A DNA stretch of 64,000 nucleotides from Viscum album (taxonomy: Eukaryota > Streptophyta > Magnoliopsida > Santalales > Viscaceae): positions 365,628,067-365,692,066 of the forward strand of contig OY728157.1 of the NCBI GenBank assembly GCA_963277665.1, read 5' to 3'. Below are positions 34,711 through 46,698 of this stretch, in pieces. Positions within the stretch are counted from its first letter, which is position 1. Each line of letters begins with the position of its first letter. Made by a program: the position numbers and the translations under genes. Under the pieces are notes generated by a model. That model did not search any database. It saw only the letters and a list, made by a program, of their open reading frames with translations, and had not been told where the DNA came from.

Positions 34711-35578
34711 TGATCACAAGAAGGTTATTGATAAATGGATATTTAAGTGCCTTAAAACCATAAATCTGTGAAAATTTAAAATACAATCTGATTTATCAGT
34801 ATTAAAGTTAATAGAATAACATTTGTTTCCAGATCCTTTTCAGAATTTTGAAGAGTTATTTTCCAATTTCATATTATATATAAATATACTTAATTTATGA
34901 ATTTATATTTCATAAGTAAAACTTCATCCTTTAGTTATGATTCGATCCATTTAAAATTTATCACTCACTCCAATAATAATTAATAACCATAAATAATTTT
35001 TTTTATACCGAATGCACAAAAATTCTCTTTTTATAGATCGTAAGGTCCACAAAAGAGTGAAAAGTCTTTCGATGTTTCTCTAACTATTTTATAAAACCAA
35101 GATGTTTATAAAATTTTATTAAATATTATAAATAAATTTTCAATATCTCATTAAAATTCCAACATAAACCTTTTAAAAAAATTTAAACATATGAACCATT
35201 TAAAATATTAAGATCCATAACAATAGAAATAATGTTTCTGAATTTCCAAAAAGAATATATCATTAATCAGTTACTAGTTAGTTAATACAACCCCATTTAT
35301 GTTATCTATATAAATCATATATTTTTAACTATTTAATTTTCTGAAAATTAGGAACGTATTAAGGGTTATATTTACCTCAATAATGTTTTCTCTATGATGT
35401 TTAACATTCCACTATATCATTTTTCTTATTCATGGGTACCATTCAAGATAAGCATTCAAATCCTTAAAGACAAATTATTGTAATGAAATCCTTATAAATT
35501 TCATAATTCTTATAACCCGAGTATCATTGACTAAAATAATCTTAAAATAATTATTGATTCAGAAATCAAGATAATTAA
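34711..35578 (-). other. G internal region between mini-gag and the B insertion
   Basis: This AT-rich stretch follows G's decayed mini-gag on the minus strand. I see no coding signal. By position it corresponds to the non-coding part of element C downstream of its gag (47705 onward). Confidence 0.55.
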
Positions 35579-36097
35579 TCATTCCACTACATTAGTAGTA
35601 ATAAGATATTATTGAACTTTATCCCTTAGCTTTTTATGAGGTATATTCCATTGGTGGTTATGAAAATCATTTTTATAGTGCACCAAATCCTTATATTTGT
35701 AGAAATGAACATTGGATTACTCATTCTTTCCATCAAAATCATTATAATGGTGGACTATTACTTTCCAGTGGATGAAAACTCTATTTCCTTTTAGGAATGT
35801 ACCAAGGTCTTTCCTTCCATAAGTATCACATCTGGGAAAATACTTTTTTCCCTTATTCTATTTATCCACCTTTTCCCCTATAATCCTACTCTTATCTTTA
35901 TTTCCATAGATTACCCAAGTCTCTTAGAATTATTTCTATATATTAATAGTACATGACATTATATCCTCAAATGATGATTGTTTTTGGGTGACTAGTTCTC
36001 TTTGGATGATTACTATAAACCCGCCATGGAAACATTCATTATTTCTGTATTGATTATGTGCATTGATGGGGTCTACATTCATTCTTATAGGCTACAT
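35579..36097 (-). pseudogene. Element G mini-gag (decayed copy of the C-type gag)
   Basis: From the ATG at 36097, directly followed by a TAG, this aligns almost colinearly with the 172-codon mini-gag of element C, including the region where a capsid domain is absent. The three zinc knuckles can be traced, for example DLGTFLKGNRVF against HPGTCLKGMGVC in C, but most Cys codons became Tyr, Phe or other residues. Many of the changes look like G-to-A on the coding strand. The right end is set by alignment with C and is approximate. Confidence 0.75.
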
Positions 36098-36505
36098 TTC
36101 TAAAAAATGGAATATAATTAATATCCTCAAAAAATTTTGAATTAGAATGTATAATTACATTTATGGTTTAACACTTATCGTAAGTTAAATATTCATGATT
36201 TGTTAATCATAGAATCATAAAAATTGGTTTCTTTGGGAATATATTAACTTTAAAAAACATTATAATTGATTTCATAGAAAATTTTAAATATCTTAATTAT
36301 ATCCCCTAGTATTTTCAATCGAAATGCATAGTAATTCATACCAAAACATTAGGATGTTCTTCCATACTATCCTCAAATTCTTGAAAACAGTTATTTTCCC
36401 TATTCTATGTTTTTCTATTTCTAATTTGGATGGTTTATACTAAAATTCTTATGATATCAACTGTGGAAACCAGAACCCTAATAGACTAGATCTGTTAACT
36501 ACTAC
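36098..36505 (-). other. G internal leader with eroded primer site
   Basis: Next to the 5' LTR a partial TTGGTA primer site is left at about 36490-36500. The stretch 36350-36400 aligns well with element C after its primer site (GAGGAT.AGTAT.GAAGAAC and TTTTGGTAT are shared). No open frame is seen. Confidence 0.65.
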
Positions 36506-36660
36506 CAATTAATTGGTATAATATACATTGAATAAAACCTTAAAATACACAATAGTTTAGTATTCTTGGTAAAGTATATAAAAAATGAAATTAATGTATT
36601 ATTTTAAAACATAAAATATACAAGAAATTTTAATTGAGAATTAAACTATTCCCCTTATCA

Positions 36661-37821
36661 TTGACTGAAAGATAAAATTTTTATTATCCATACACTTTTG
36701 AGGAAAATGTGAGAAACCATCGAACACATTTTGAGGGAAAGGTGGTAAACCATACAGGTCTTCAAAACTTACGACAGCAAAAAAATCCTACATCCAAGGA
36801 TTAAGACCAGCCAAACAGCCCATTAAACACACCAAATCAGTCTAACTCAAGCATTCAACCTATAAAACATTCATAGTAAGAGCCATATCACTAGAGAGAA
36901 GGTCGAGGAAACCATGAACCAGGAAACACGAACATCAAAAAAACATGAACAATCCTCAGAACCGACCTCCACCAATGCCCACCAGTGCGACCATCGACAC
37001 CATCCCAAAACCGCAAACCCACAAGCGAGCTCCAATCAGAAAATGCCCCAAACTCCAACAACGTGAGACAATATCCAAACAATCTATGGGAAGAACACAT
37101 CCAAAGAAGGAGAATGAAGAAGACAGAACCAGGAAGATCAAATCTATCATGATAATGCACCCTGCTCCGGAGTCAGCCTCAGAGAAGCCTTAAGCAGTGG
37201 CGACTCCGCCAATCCAACTAGAGACAACTGAAAACCTTCCCTCTCCATGCCTCTTCGAGCTGACAATGATAATTGCGCCATTCCAAATCTGACCGCAAGC
37301 CGCATTGATGCCGGAAAGACTAGAGGACGAAGCCATGCCAAAAACTCGCAAGCCATACCAATACTAATCTGAACCCAAATGTGTTGGATATCGTACCGCG
37401 CCCTAACTGCATGTAACACCAATCCAGGATCGTTCACACCATTAGAAAAACAACCACAAGATTTTCCAATGTCGTTCCATGGTAGAATAGACTGCAAGCG
37501 CACCAACACCAAACAATGCAGAAGGAGCCGGAGACCATGCCAGGCCGGATCGACTCGCAAGCTACTCCGACGTCGGATCTGTCCACACTGCAACAATCAA
37601 ACAGAAATCCATGCCGACATCGAACTGAAGCCCAGAAGAATCCCAAATATAGGCCAAGGACACAGCTGAGCCAAGATGTATCTAGATTGAGATATAAGAA
37701 GCCGACTCCATGCCACCAGAGCCACGATGAAGGCGGAAGGGAAAAAACACCAAGATGAAACCCTAGGGCAGCGAGAGGGAAAGGAGATGCTGCTCAGAGG
37801 CCTCCTCATTTAACCTCATTC
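36661..37821 (-). mobile_element. 1.16-kb retroposon-like insertion with 17-bp target duplication
   Basis: Perfect direct repeats aactattccccttatca (36644-36660 and 37822-37838) flank it. Length and perfection of the duplication point to insertion by a LINE-type machinery. On the minus strand it starts with a CT-rich leader containing CCCTAGGGTTTC, like a plant 5' UTR, and ends about 25 bp after AATAAA without a poly(A) tail. Its base composition is much more GC-rich than the surroundings. A 149-codon open stretch (37147-37596, -) has no recognisable domain. It could be a processed transcript or a non-autonomous LINE derivative. No reverse transcriptase or endonuclease motif was seen. Confidence 0.7.
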
Positions 37822-39667
37822 AACTATTCCCCTTATCATATCATTAGAAATTAATCAAAAAATAATCCCTCATATCATCAGGATAATAACACTTAAGAAA
37901 AGGCTTAGCTGAGAACCAAATTAATTTGACGTGTATAGTATAATCTATTAATAAATAAGCCATAATGAAAATGGAAAATTGATTTAATGCATAATGATTG
38001 ATATATAAAACATTCCATTCATGATTTATTACAGGACATTTAATACCATCAAAGAATCTTTCCATGACATATAAAACAATCTAGAAATTTTGACAAGACA
38101 TCAAACACTATCGTGGCTTCTTTCTAAGACATTTAATAATTGGGTAATGCCTCAACCAAAACCACATATAGTTTCTCCCATTAAACCATCTAATGCTTCG
38201 ATCATCTATATATAATGAGCTCCACCTACCACTTAATAATCCCAATGCATTCTTCCTATAAAATTGGTAAAATTAATCAATATAAAAATTATTAATAAAA
38301 CTAGAATGTGAATTGTAATTACTTTACTTAAAAAATAAAAAAAATCATAGATCATTTGGAGTAATGCGAATGGTATTAAAATAGTACATACCTTGTAAAA
38401 CTGATCATAAACCATCCATATAAAGAATAATAATTATATAAATATTAAATATATTCATCGGATTAATACTAAAGAGTTTTATTGAATAATGAATATTAAT
38501 ACCCTAAAAATATCTTTAAAAAATTTCTTGAGGAAAATATTATTTTCATTTTGAAAATCCCTTATTTTACATATAAATTTTTTAAAATTATTTTGTTTGA
38601 AAATAACATTTAATAACTAATAGTTTATAAAATATAAGCAAAATAATTTATTTAAAGACAAACTTTTAAACATACAATGTTAGCTTCAAATAAATGATAG
38701 TCATGTCTATGTGTAATTTCGTACATGTCCTGAATGTTAAAAAAACATTCTTTCTGCGTTGTAAAATGTTTATAATGGTTACACGAACTAAATACAAAAA
38801 GAATATTCCTTTGAAAACATTTAAAAAAACTCGATGGTTAAAAATTTCAGATGAAAATTATTTTAGAAAGGTAAAAAAATTAATTTTTTTAGAAAACAAG
38901 GTTTTGGAAGAAACTAGATTTTCGATTGAAGAGAGAAATAAAGTCTTATTTTATTAAAAAAAAATTATATATTATTTTGATATACCATGATTATTAAAAT
39001 GTATGTACAACATGAAAATATCATTAATAAATATAGGAGAAGAGAATATATTAATTTTAAGATGGAAATATCAACTAATCCCCCATGGGAGATGTTAACA
39101 TAAACCATCTTAAAAAATAACGAGATTATGAATTAAAATATTATCAGTTTTGTAAAATTTTTATCGTAATCCCCAAGAAAAGAATAAATTTAAATGAAAT
39201 ATAAAATATCATGATGATAGAATAATTCATGATATATGACAGAAAATGGTAAGTATATACAACATCAAAAAAATTGGTGAATATGGTCTACGTCTCACCG
39301 AAGTAAAAGTGAGATGAGAAGCCCTTACCCCAAGATTCCTTTTTTATGAACATGATTTAACATTTTTATTGTATATTTAACATGTTATTTACTTATTATA
39401 GAGAGATATTAAAAATTATTATATCATATATTATCATTCGATAACTTCTTATCACCTATTCGTTTATAATATTTCATTATTTTCATTGTTTCAGTTGTCC
39501 AATATCTGGTTTCCTCGTGCTTATTTTGTTAAAAATGTTCAAATTCATGAACTTATAATATAGTTAAATCATTTAAAAAATAATAATCATTACATAAATA
39601 TCATATTTAATCATTAATTTTACTTTTATAAAGAACCACGAATGATGGGTATGAGAAATTAAGTATG

Positions 39668-40286
39668 TTACCATCACAGGGATGGTAGGTCATACGTACA
39701 CATGACTAAAGCTTCCATTTTTCAATGGTCATTTTGTAAATGTGGTTTGAAAAATTTTAACAATTAATTATTGTCATATTATAATTAATACCACATATAC
39801 ACTTATAAATATCAATAATTTGGCGTGGTGATTAAAATGGAGTCACATCGCTTTATAAAGGTGGTATACAACACGTACACAAATGATGTCATCATCTTTA
39901 TGTTGGTGAAAATGAATTAAAAAATGATATAAACTAAATTTAAATAATCTTAAATGTGTAACTAATGAAAAAATTATTTAATTTATATTTTATATAGTCA
40001 TTAACACTATATTTTTCTTCATCCATGTAAAGTGTTAGTGAAATAAAAATCACATTACTTCGTGAGGAGGTAGTCCGCCATACACCTAAGCAACGTTATC
40101 TTATCTCTTATGGAATAGAAGATATATATATATATATGATATAATGACTCTATACATATTATTATGTTTTAAATATAATAAATATATTTTATATCAATCC
40201 TAAAACAGAACCTTGGGAGGTGGAAATAGAAACGAAAATGACATTGCTTCGTGATGTGATTGTCTGCCAAACACATGAACGATGAT
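39668..40286 (-). repeat. Four hairpin-motif units in G 5' LTR
   Basis: Units are at about 39668-39712, 39843-39890, 40052-40096 and 40240-40286, with centre spacings of about 176, 208 and 189 nt. In the second unit, outer arms ACATC and GATGT are complementary. The fourth aligns closely with the last unit of G's 3' LTR. Confidence 0.6.
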
Positions 40287-41728
40287 TTCATAACCCATTT
40301 GATGAAAGTAGAGCTACTATTATGAAATGGTTTAAAAAAAATATTATATGAAATTTAAATAGGTCATTATATCATCATAGTATAATAGAAATAGAAGGAT
40401 GTTGATAATGAAGTAAAATAAAGAAGCTCATGGAATAACATTCTCTCTTCTTCATGTATCCTCATAAGTTTTTTACTAAAGACTTTATAAGATGGATTTA
40501 TTCCCAATATAAGTATTATATGTTTATATGATGTATTTTTGGAAGTTAATTGGGTAGGTATTGGACAAACCAAGTGGGCTTGAATGTGTGAGTAGAGAAG
40601 AGGCGGGGTGTCCTTTTATAAGTTGGGTGAGTGGAACACCTGTAATTTTTTTAAATAGTGAATTTAACGAATATTTATTTCATGTAACAATGATTAAATA
40701 ATATTATATTACCAATTATATATTTTTTATGTTCTATATATGCCCATAAAATGGGTTTTAAACATGTTTCTATGTTATTTGACACTTAATATTAGAATTT
40801 AATCCATCAATAAACTCATTTTTGCCTGAATCGTTATAAATAATTTTAACTGTTTGCATCAATAAATTTTGTAAAAAATTAATTCGGTATTGTTATAAAT
40901 TACAAATTATAAATATTTAAAATAATGAATTCATTTTATAATTTTAATTTCACTTTAGGGGAAAATTTTAATTTAAAATTTATTCCACATACATGATGAG
41001 AAATTGGCTTTTAAAAGTGAACTTCCTCTAAAGATTATAAAGATTTAATATGTAAATTCAAAATTAAATTGATTCCAATGACCTAAATTTAATTAATTTT
41101 TATAAAATTTATATAATTTTAATTTAATAAAATTTCAAAATATATTTGAAAAGTATAAATTATATAAATGAAAATGATGTTTTTAATTAAAATGCAATAT
41201 TTTTCATTATTCATCCAAAATTGGAATATTTTATAAAAATTAAGAAATTTGACAGTAATAAAATTTAGATATTTATATATCAAAAATTATTTTTATTTTT
41301 AATATATACTTTAAATAATTGGAAAAAATTAATTTATGTTATGTACACCAATCATCAATAAATGGTCTTTTAAAAGAATAAATTTTTTCAAAAAACATTA
41401 ATTTTTCATTTAGAATATTATTATTTTATTACTAATAAATTCATAATTAATAAAAGTATCTAAAATTGGTATTTTTATAATTTATTCAATCATATTAATA
41501 CCCTTTATTCCAATAGCTATTTTTTATCATTATATTAAATAATAATATTTTATTGTTTAGTAAAACTCAGTCTCGTGTGTAACTCAAGCTATCAACGAAA
41601 ACCTTTGTTGTAAGTAATCAAATATAAACATAGAGTTGCGTGAATTTAAATATAAACTCAGTTTTTATTTTTTCATACACTATTTAAATATATTTTATTC
41701 TTTTAGAACTTTTTTATGTCAAATACAA

Positions 41729-42604
41729 CTTAAATAGAAATATGGCATTTAAATATTTTAGGGATTCTAATGACGAAATCCATAATGATTTTTTCCCGTT
41801 ACCATCTAGTATATTTTGTGGTTATAAAATACTATTACAATTATACCTCTCAACCTTAAGTTACTAACATCCCATGTATCGAGATACATAATTTTCATTA
41901 TCCCCTCTCATTTTATCACACCAAAAATAATCATTCAACTCTTTATACACAATAAAAAGTATATGATTAAAGTAGAATGGTGATCTATGAGATTATTACA
42001 ATACCTTAATATTAAATTATAGTATTTAAATTACATGTAATAAGTTCATAAAATCAATACATCCATCACAATCATGGTTTAAAATATGAATATTTCATAA
42101 TTTCTTTTACATATCCTCATCATTCTTCTACACCACATTCACATTCACATGGATATATGGTTTAACACTCATTTTATGAGGAAAACAATTCACCCATTCT
42201 GTCAATATTTTCATATTTGTCTTTTAAAAATACAAAAATATTAGATATTTTTTGATATTAATAAAATATAATCTGGAATGTTTCTGTCTACATAGATAAT
42301 TGGCCTTGTTATTCTCCTTCCTTGTGTGGAAATGTATTGATACTTCATAATCATTAATCAAATGTAGCCTTTTTCATGGGGAATTTTCAAGTCTTTTGGG
42401 TGAATAAATAATTTAAAAATATATGATTAATATATAATTCAATTTTTTTTCAACAATGATAATTCATCCATATAATTGATGAAAAAAATAATACATCTTA
42501 CTCTAAATCATGACTCTAGTAATTTTTCTCATGAACCTTTAGAAGGAGTTATTCATAAGCTATCACCATGTCATTATTCATGTTAATTAATTAACTCCTG
42601 TTCT
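41729..42604 (-). pseudogene. Element D RNase H second half and integrase N-terminal part
   Basis: Reading leftward from element C, the segment NNDMVIAY is the direct continuation of D's RNase H. It is followed by KVHEKNY and NYLFTQK, then a poorly preserved integrase zinc region, then EKIIMDFVIRIPK with the first catalytic Asp at about 41790, and finally the stretch equivalent to IWVIV, ending at the G insertion. Many stops. The match to B's protein is by eye but extends in one order over the whole stretch. Confidence 0.82.
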
Positions 42605-44487
42605 ATAATTGTAACACCCCAGGATTTCAGAGTGTGTTATTTCTTAAAAATAATTCAATAACATGCACTACATGCAACACCGAGTTCAATCACACCATTA
42701 AAAGAGGTAATGAATAGTATTAACTACATTTTGAACTTTATATAATCCTTATAATTTTAGAATCCCTATTATGAGTTTCTTAGTCATAATGCAAGAACAG
42801 ATTCATTTTCAGTATTTCACTTTTATCAACTTCTAATAGTGAAACCTTTATAAATACAATATCTTAAACTTTTTGACTAAATGGGGACATCAGAAATTTA
42901 AAATGAAACACCCCATGCTTCCACGGTACGTTTCCCTTTGAATAATGTGATAGCGTGTGTTGTACGCAACACCGAGTTCTAACACACCATAACCAATCAA
43001 ACTAGCCGTTATAAATAGTAATACCTACTTTTTGAAAATATATATATTTTATATTTCAAAATGTACTTCATTTTTGTATTCGGAATATCGAATTTAGCCT
43101 AAGGTGAAATTTTGGTACATTTCGGATAACTTTCATATTTTGATGAATAGTGAAAATTACTAAATTTTAATTAAAAAGAACTTTTTTAATCAAAATAATT
43201 AATAGTGATAAATTATGAATTTGAGTGGTTTTAAAGTATATTTATAATATATTTTTACCATTTAATATAATGTTTGTCATTGGACATAATTTTACAATTA
43301 AACCGAACATAAACAAATGTCAATCTTTTGATAGTTATTATCTCTTAAAAACACGCTTTTTGTTTTGACAGCGGGAATTAATTTTAAATTAATTTCTGCC
43401 ACTTCTGTATTTTGAATTTAGGAAAATGGATTCTTTATTTGGAATCAGGATGTTCAAATTGTGTAAATAGGTAACTTTTATTTTTAGACATTTTGAATAA
43501 TTACTGCGGTAAATATTTTATTTAACATGGTTAAGGGTAAATCCAGTAAATAAGGGTTAAATAAATAATATTATAATAATACTAAATTACCCTAAAACGT
43601 GTCTTAACCCTATTGGTTGATACATGGTCGACCATGGGCATCTTTGGGTCGATTTGGGGACCCCGTGGATCCACTTGTAAGTGATAATGACACTTTATTT
43701 TAATTAAGTTAAAATGAATACAAAAATGACACAAGCATATATCTTTTAGCAAAACAATTGTTACATAAAGTTATATATGTTGTATTTTAGATTATAAATA
43801 TTCATTAGAAATCTAAAACGATTTCCTACATAATTTTATTTTATTTATAATTTTTAGACATTATATAATGTGTTTTATATATGACACAATGATGATGCAG
43901 TAATTACTATAATAGTGAAAAATTAAAATAATTGATATTATAAATACCCAAATAAATATAATATGAAACTTTTAATGAATTAAACTAATTTTATAGGATA
44001 ATATGATATATTAGGATTGATTTAATTGACTTTGTTCGAAGTAATCAATCTTTTATGAGTTTCACAAAAATAAACTATTGAATAGTGTCAAAATTGACAT
44101 AAAAGAGTTCTTAAAACAAATATTATATTATTAATTGATATTAAATTCCTAAAAATCTAAGGTTCGGCAAAGAGACTTATTTCATGATAGGTGCATCATT
44201 AATGTACCACTTGGGGGTCGCTTGGATGTATATAGTAAGTTTATTAACCATATTATATAAAAATACAAACAGACATTGTAAAAGTGAAACTAATTAACTT
44301 AGAGTTAATACTTAAAGATAAGGTTAATATAAGTACCCAAACCTGTCTAAATTCTATTGGTTGAGTGGTTTTAGACCTATCCCCACCTTAACCTTTTAAT
44401 AATAAGCTTTGGAGCGATTAGAAACCGAATATGAATTTATTATAAATTAATATTTCTAGCTTTTCCAAAGGTGCCCCTCACCCCTCT

Positions 44488-44495
44488 TATAAAAG
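44488..44495 (+). promoter_or_regulatory. Element C LTR promoter TATA box
   Basis: TATAAAAG follows CCCCTCACCCCTCT. The same box is at 51114-51121 in the 3' LTR. The order of box, leader and donor-like site matches B and the minus-strand LTRs. Confidence 0.78.
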
Positions 44496-44665
44496 GGCAC
44501 TCCTCCTTCTCATTTCTTCACACCTTCATAGCCTTTTGGTTCGGCCACACTCTGCCCAAATACTCTCCCAACATCCCTCACTACAACCTAGAGGCCTTAT
44601 TTTGATCAGAAATCCAACCTAAGGAGCCTTTTTGATCAAATCAAAAGGAAGAACCGGAAGAAGAG

Positions 44666-46438
44666 GTAATGATTTCACCACCCTTCTCCAAGTTCATTTC
44701 TTCTTCCACTTCTTCTTCCTTTGTTCTTTCCATTCTAAAATAATTACTCCAGTATCTCACATATACTGTGATGTTATTATAAATATGGTACAACCATATT
44801 CAGTATTCTATCCACCCTTTGAATAACATGTCACCATACGTGCGTACGTACGACTTACCGTCTCCACGTCGTGGTGTAATTGTTATTCAATATATTATTA
44901 TTTGGATGGGTATAATAATGATGTGTAACTCATGTAAATAATAAATATAACATGTTAATGATTCTGTATATATGATATACCATCCATTTATATATTATTT
45001 TAATATCAAAAGAATGATATTGTCGCTCGTGCGTACGTACAGACTACCGTCTCCACGAACGCGATGAGATTCATTCTCCATCGTATCTATTCAAGTATAA
45101 TTATCATTTGATGATTTAAAAATGATGTTTAAGGACTTGATATCATTCTGTATATGAATAATATACAACCTATCCTTTACAAACATGTCTTACGTAACAA
45201 AACATATAAAAGAAAACAAGTAAGTTAACACCAGAAACGACGATAATTCTAAGATATTATTAACAAATCAATGTTAAAAGATCATATATGATATCATATT
45301 AATATATATGATTCTTGTATAATTTAATAACAATTATTTCACCATTATACAGGAGGTTAACCTACCCCAACCAAGGAAAAGTACAAGGTAAGGGTTATTT
45401 CACAATCTCTTCATTATCTGAGGTTGTTTATTTGTAATAATCTACTGGGATCTCTTTATCATCCACATCCATGTTTCTTCAAAATGTATTTCAAAACATT
45501 TTTATTATTTACAAGAATATGGGTTAATGTCATTTATACCCTTGTTTGACTTTTTATAAGAGGTTTATAAAGGAATCTTTCCGTCGTTTTCAAAACAAGG
45601 TCATTTTTAACCTTTTCGACAGAATTAAGGTAAGAACGTTTTTTTTAAACTTATACGGCGGGTGCGGCTAATTTCCACCATTATAAAATCTTCAAAAATT
45701 CCCTTACAAGCTTATAAGAATATTTTAAAAGAAAATGTGTTATTTTATATGGATCTTAAATGATTTCAAAATAAAAAGAGATATTTCTTTAAAAAGAATT
45801 TTGATTTCATCTATGTCAACATCCTTTGATGGATTTTACGCTTATTTGAATTTGATCTATTGTGATACAAAACTTCTATATTGTATTGAAGGTTTTGTGA
45901 TATGTTTGACTGTTGATGTGCTATTTTTATACCATTCATAGTTTATGGTGAAATTATTGACATTTCGTATGCTAGTTTTAATACGAATGTTTATGTTATG
46001 TTTAAACCTTTTCATATGGGAATGCATTGGACTTAGTAAGTGACGGGTGGAGCCCGCTATAGCTCCTCGATGCATCGGTAGGTCTCATGAGACAAACTAG
46101 TGTCTTGGCACAAGGCCTTGACAAAATCTTATTTGTAGTCTTGGCACGAGGCCTTGGCTATGTGGTTATGATAGTCTGGCATTATGCATTCCAACATTAT
46201 GAAAGTGGTTATTGATTTTTCATGTGATTATTCGATTAGTAGAATATCCATGTGAACAAGTAAATGGCATTTTTTTCATTTTACTTTTGCCATACTATGT
46301 TGAAGTTCAAGTTTAAAAGGCTTTTGTTTTAGTAATTCATTGCCTTAAATGTTTATGCTTATTTTTGAATGTTCCGCTATATTGTTATCCTTACTGGGCA
46401 TTTGAGCTCACCCCTTTTCTATGTTTTATTTTTCCCAG
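44666..46438 (+). promoter_or_regulatory. Predicted leader introns and 35-nt microexon in C LTR
   Basis: Donor-like AAGAG|GTAAT has its exon end at 44665. Acceptor-like ACCATTATACAG ends at 45352. Exon 45353-45387 ends TACAAG|GTAAGGG. Acceptor-like TTTTTCCCAG ends at 46438. GTAAGGG is kept in three decayed LTRs (exon ends 6035, 39329, 57090). Inferred from sequence only. Confidence 0.5.
44831..45066 (+). repeat. Two hairpin-motif units in C 5' LTR
   Basis: Units are at 44831-44876 and 45020-45066, 189 nt apart. The first has CACCATACGTG facing CACGTCGTGGTG, a long stem with a small bulge. The second has TCGCTCGTG facing CACGAACGCGA. Both have the loop core CGTACGTAC...TACCGTCTCC. The inner stem ACGG/CCGT is intact in the 3' LTR copies, while single changes weaken it here. 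Confidence 0.7.
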
Positions 46439-46686
46439 GATGTGAAGATGTAAGTTATGAATGACCTGCAGGGATATTATGAGGGGATTATAGTGTGGAC
46501 TGTGGAAACATTATGTTGTTGTAGTAGTTTTTCATTTTATGATGTAATGTAAAACTTATGAATATATCTAGTGTTTCCAAGGCTACTAAACCAATCAGTC
46601 TTTCAAGATTTGATCTTTCTTGTGATCATGCCAATGTTACGATGTAATGCACCGACTCTGGGTAACTGGGGTCGGGGCGTTACAGT

Positions 46687-46698
46687 TGGTATCAGAGG
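46687..46698 (+). promoter_or_regulatory. Element C primer-binding site (tRNA-iMet type)
   Basis: TGGTATCAGAGG begins two bases after the 5' LTR end at 46684. It is the same primer site as in element A. Confidence 0.93.

Larger units (their letters stand above)
8883..41723 (-). mobile_element. Element G: non-autonomous Ty3/gypsy LTR element, host of nested insertions
   Basis: G is flanked by the 5-bp duplication tacaa (8878-8882 and 41724-41728). Its 5' LTR is 36506-41723, its internal region is 34711-36505 plus 24028-24289, and its 3' LTR is 23330-24027 plus 8883-11482. Elements A and B and a 1.16-kb retroposon interrupt it. Both LTRs carry four hairpin-motif units, which supports pairing them. 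The internal region encodes only a decayed mini-Gag homologous to that of element C, followed by a short non-coding tail. G interrupts element D's integrase, so D is older. The 3' LTR lacks about 0.9 kb between its motif cluster and U5. Confidence 0.85.
36506..41723 (-). repeat. 5' LTR of G
   Basis: It starts at 41723 next to the tacaa duplication with TTTGACATAAAA, which aligns base for base with the start of G's 3' LTR. TATA box is at 40613-40620. The exon end AAGAAGAG has lost its GT (near 40450), but GTAAGGG is kept (exon end 39329). The U5 segment GAATGCATTGGG near 38245 matches element C. It is interrupted by the 36661-37821 insertion. The inner end is placed by similarity to C and by the primer-site remnant. 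Confidence 0.8.
42610..46684 (+). repeat. Element C 5' LTR
   Basis: In order: TATA box, leader ending AAGAG|GTAAT, two hairpin units, acceptor-like site, 35-nt microexon, GTAAGGG donor-like site, the conserved hairpin GAGCCCGCTATAGCTC (46050-46065) between two ATGCAT hexamers, a 21-bp imperfect repeat beginning gtcttggcac (46102-46122 and 46138-46158), and acceptor-like TTTTTCCCAG ending at 46438. Confidence 0.94.

Noticed and set aside
37147..37596. 149-codon open frame as a cellular gene
   Set aside because: It lies wholly inside the 1.16-kb insertion, has no ATG at its start and no recognised domain. It is kept only as part of the retroposon-like insertion.
36506..41723. This LTR as the 3' LTR of D in a tandem array sharing LTRs with G
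   Set aside because: It has four hairpin units like G's 3' LTR, whereas D's LTRs have two. The tacaa duplication and rejoined integrase show it is G's 5' LTR.
45857..46075. Minus-strand frames at 45857-46075 and 52481-52699
   Set aside because: They are the same stretch of C's two LTRs read antisense. Conservation between them follows from LTR identity.
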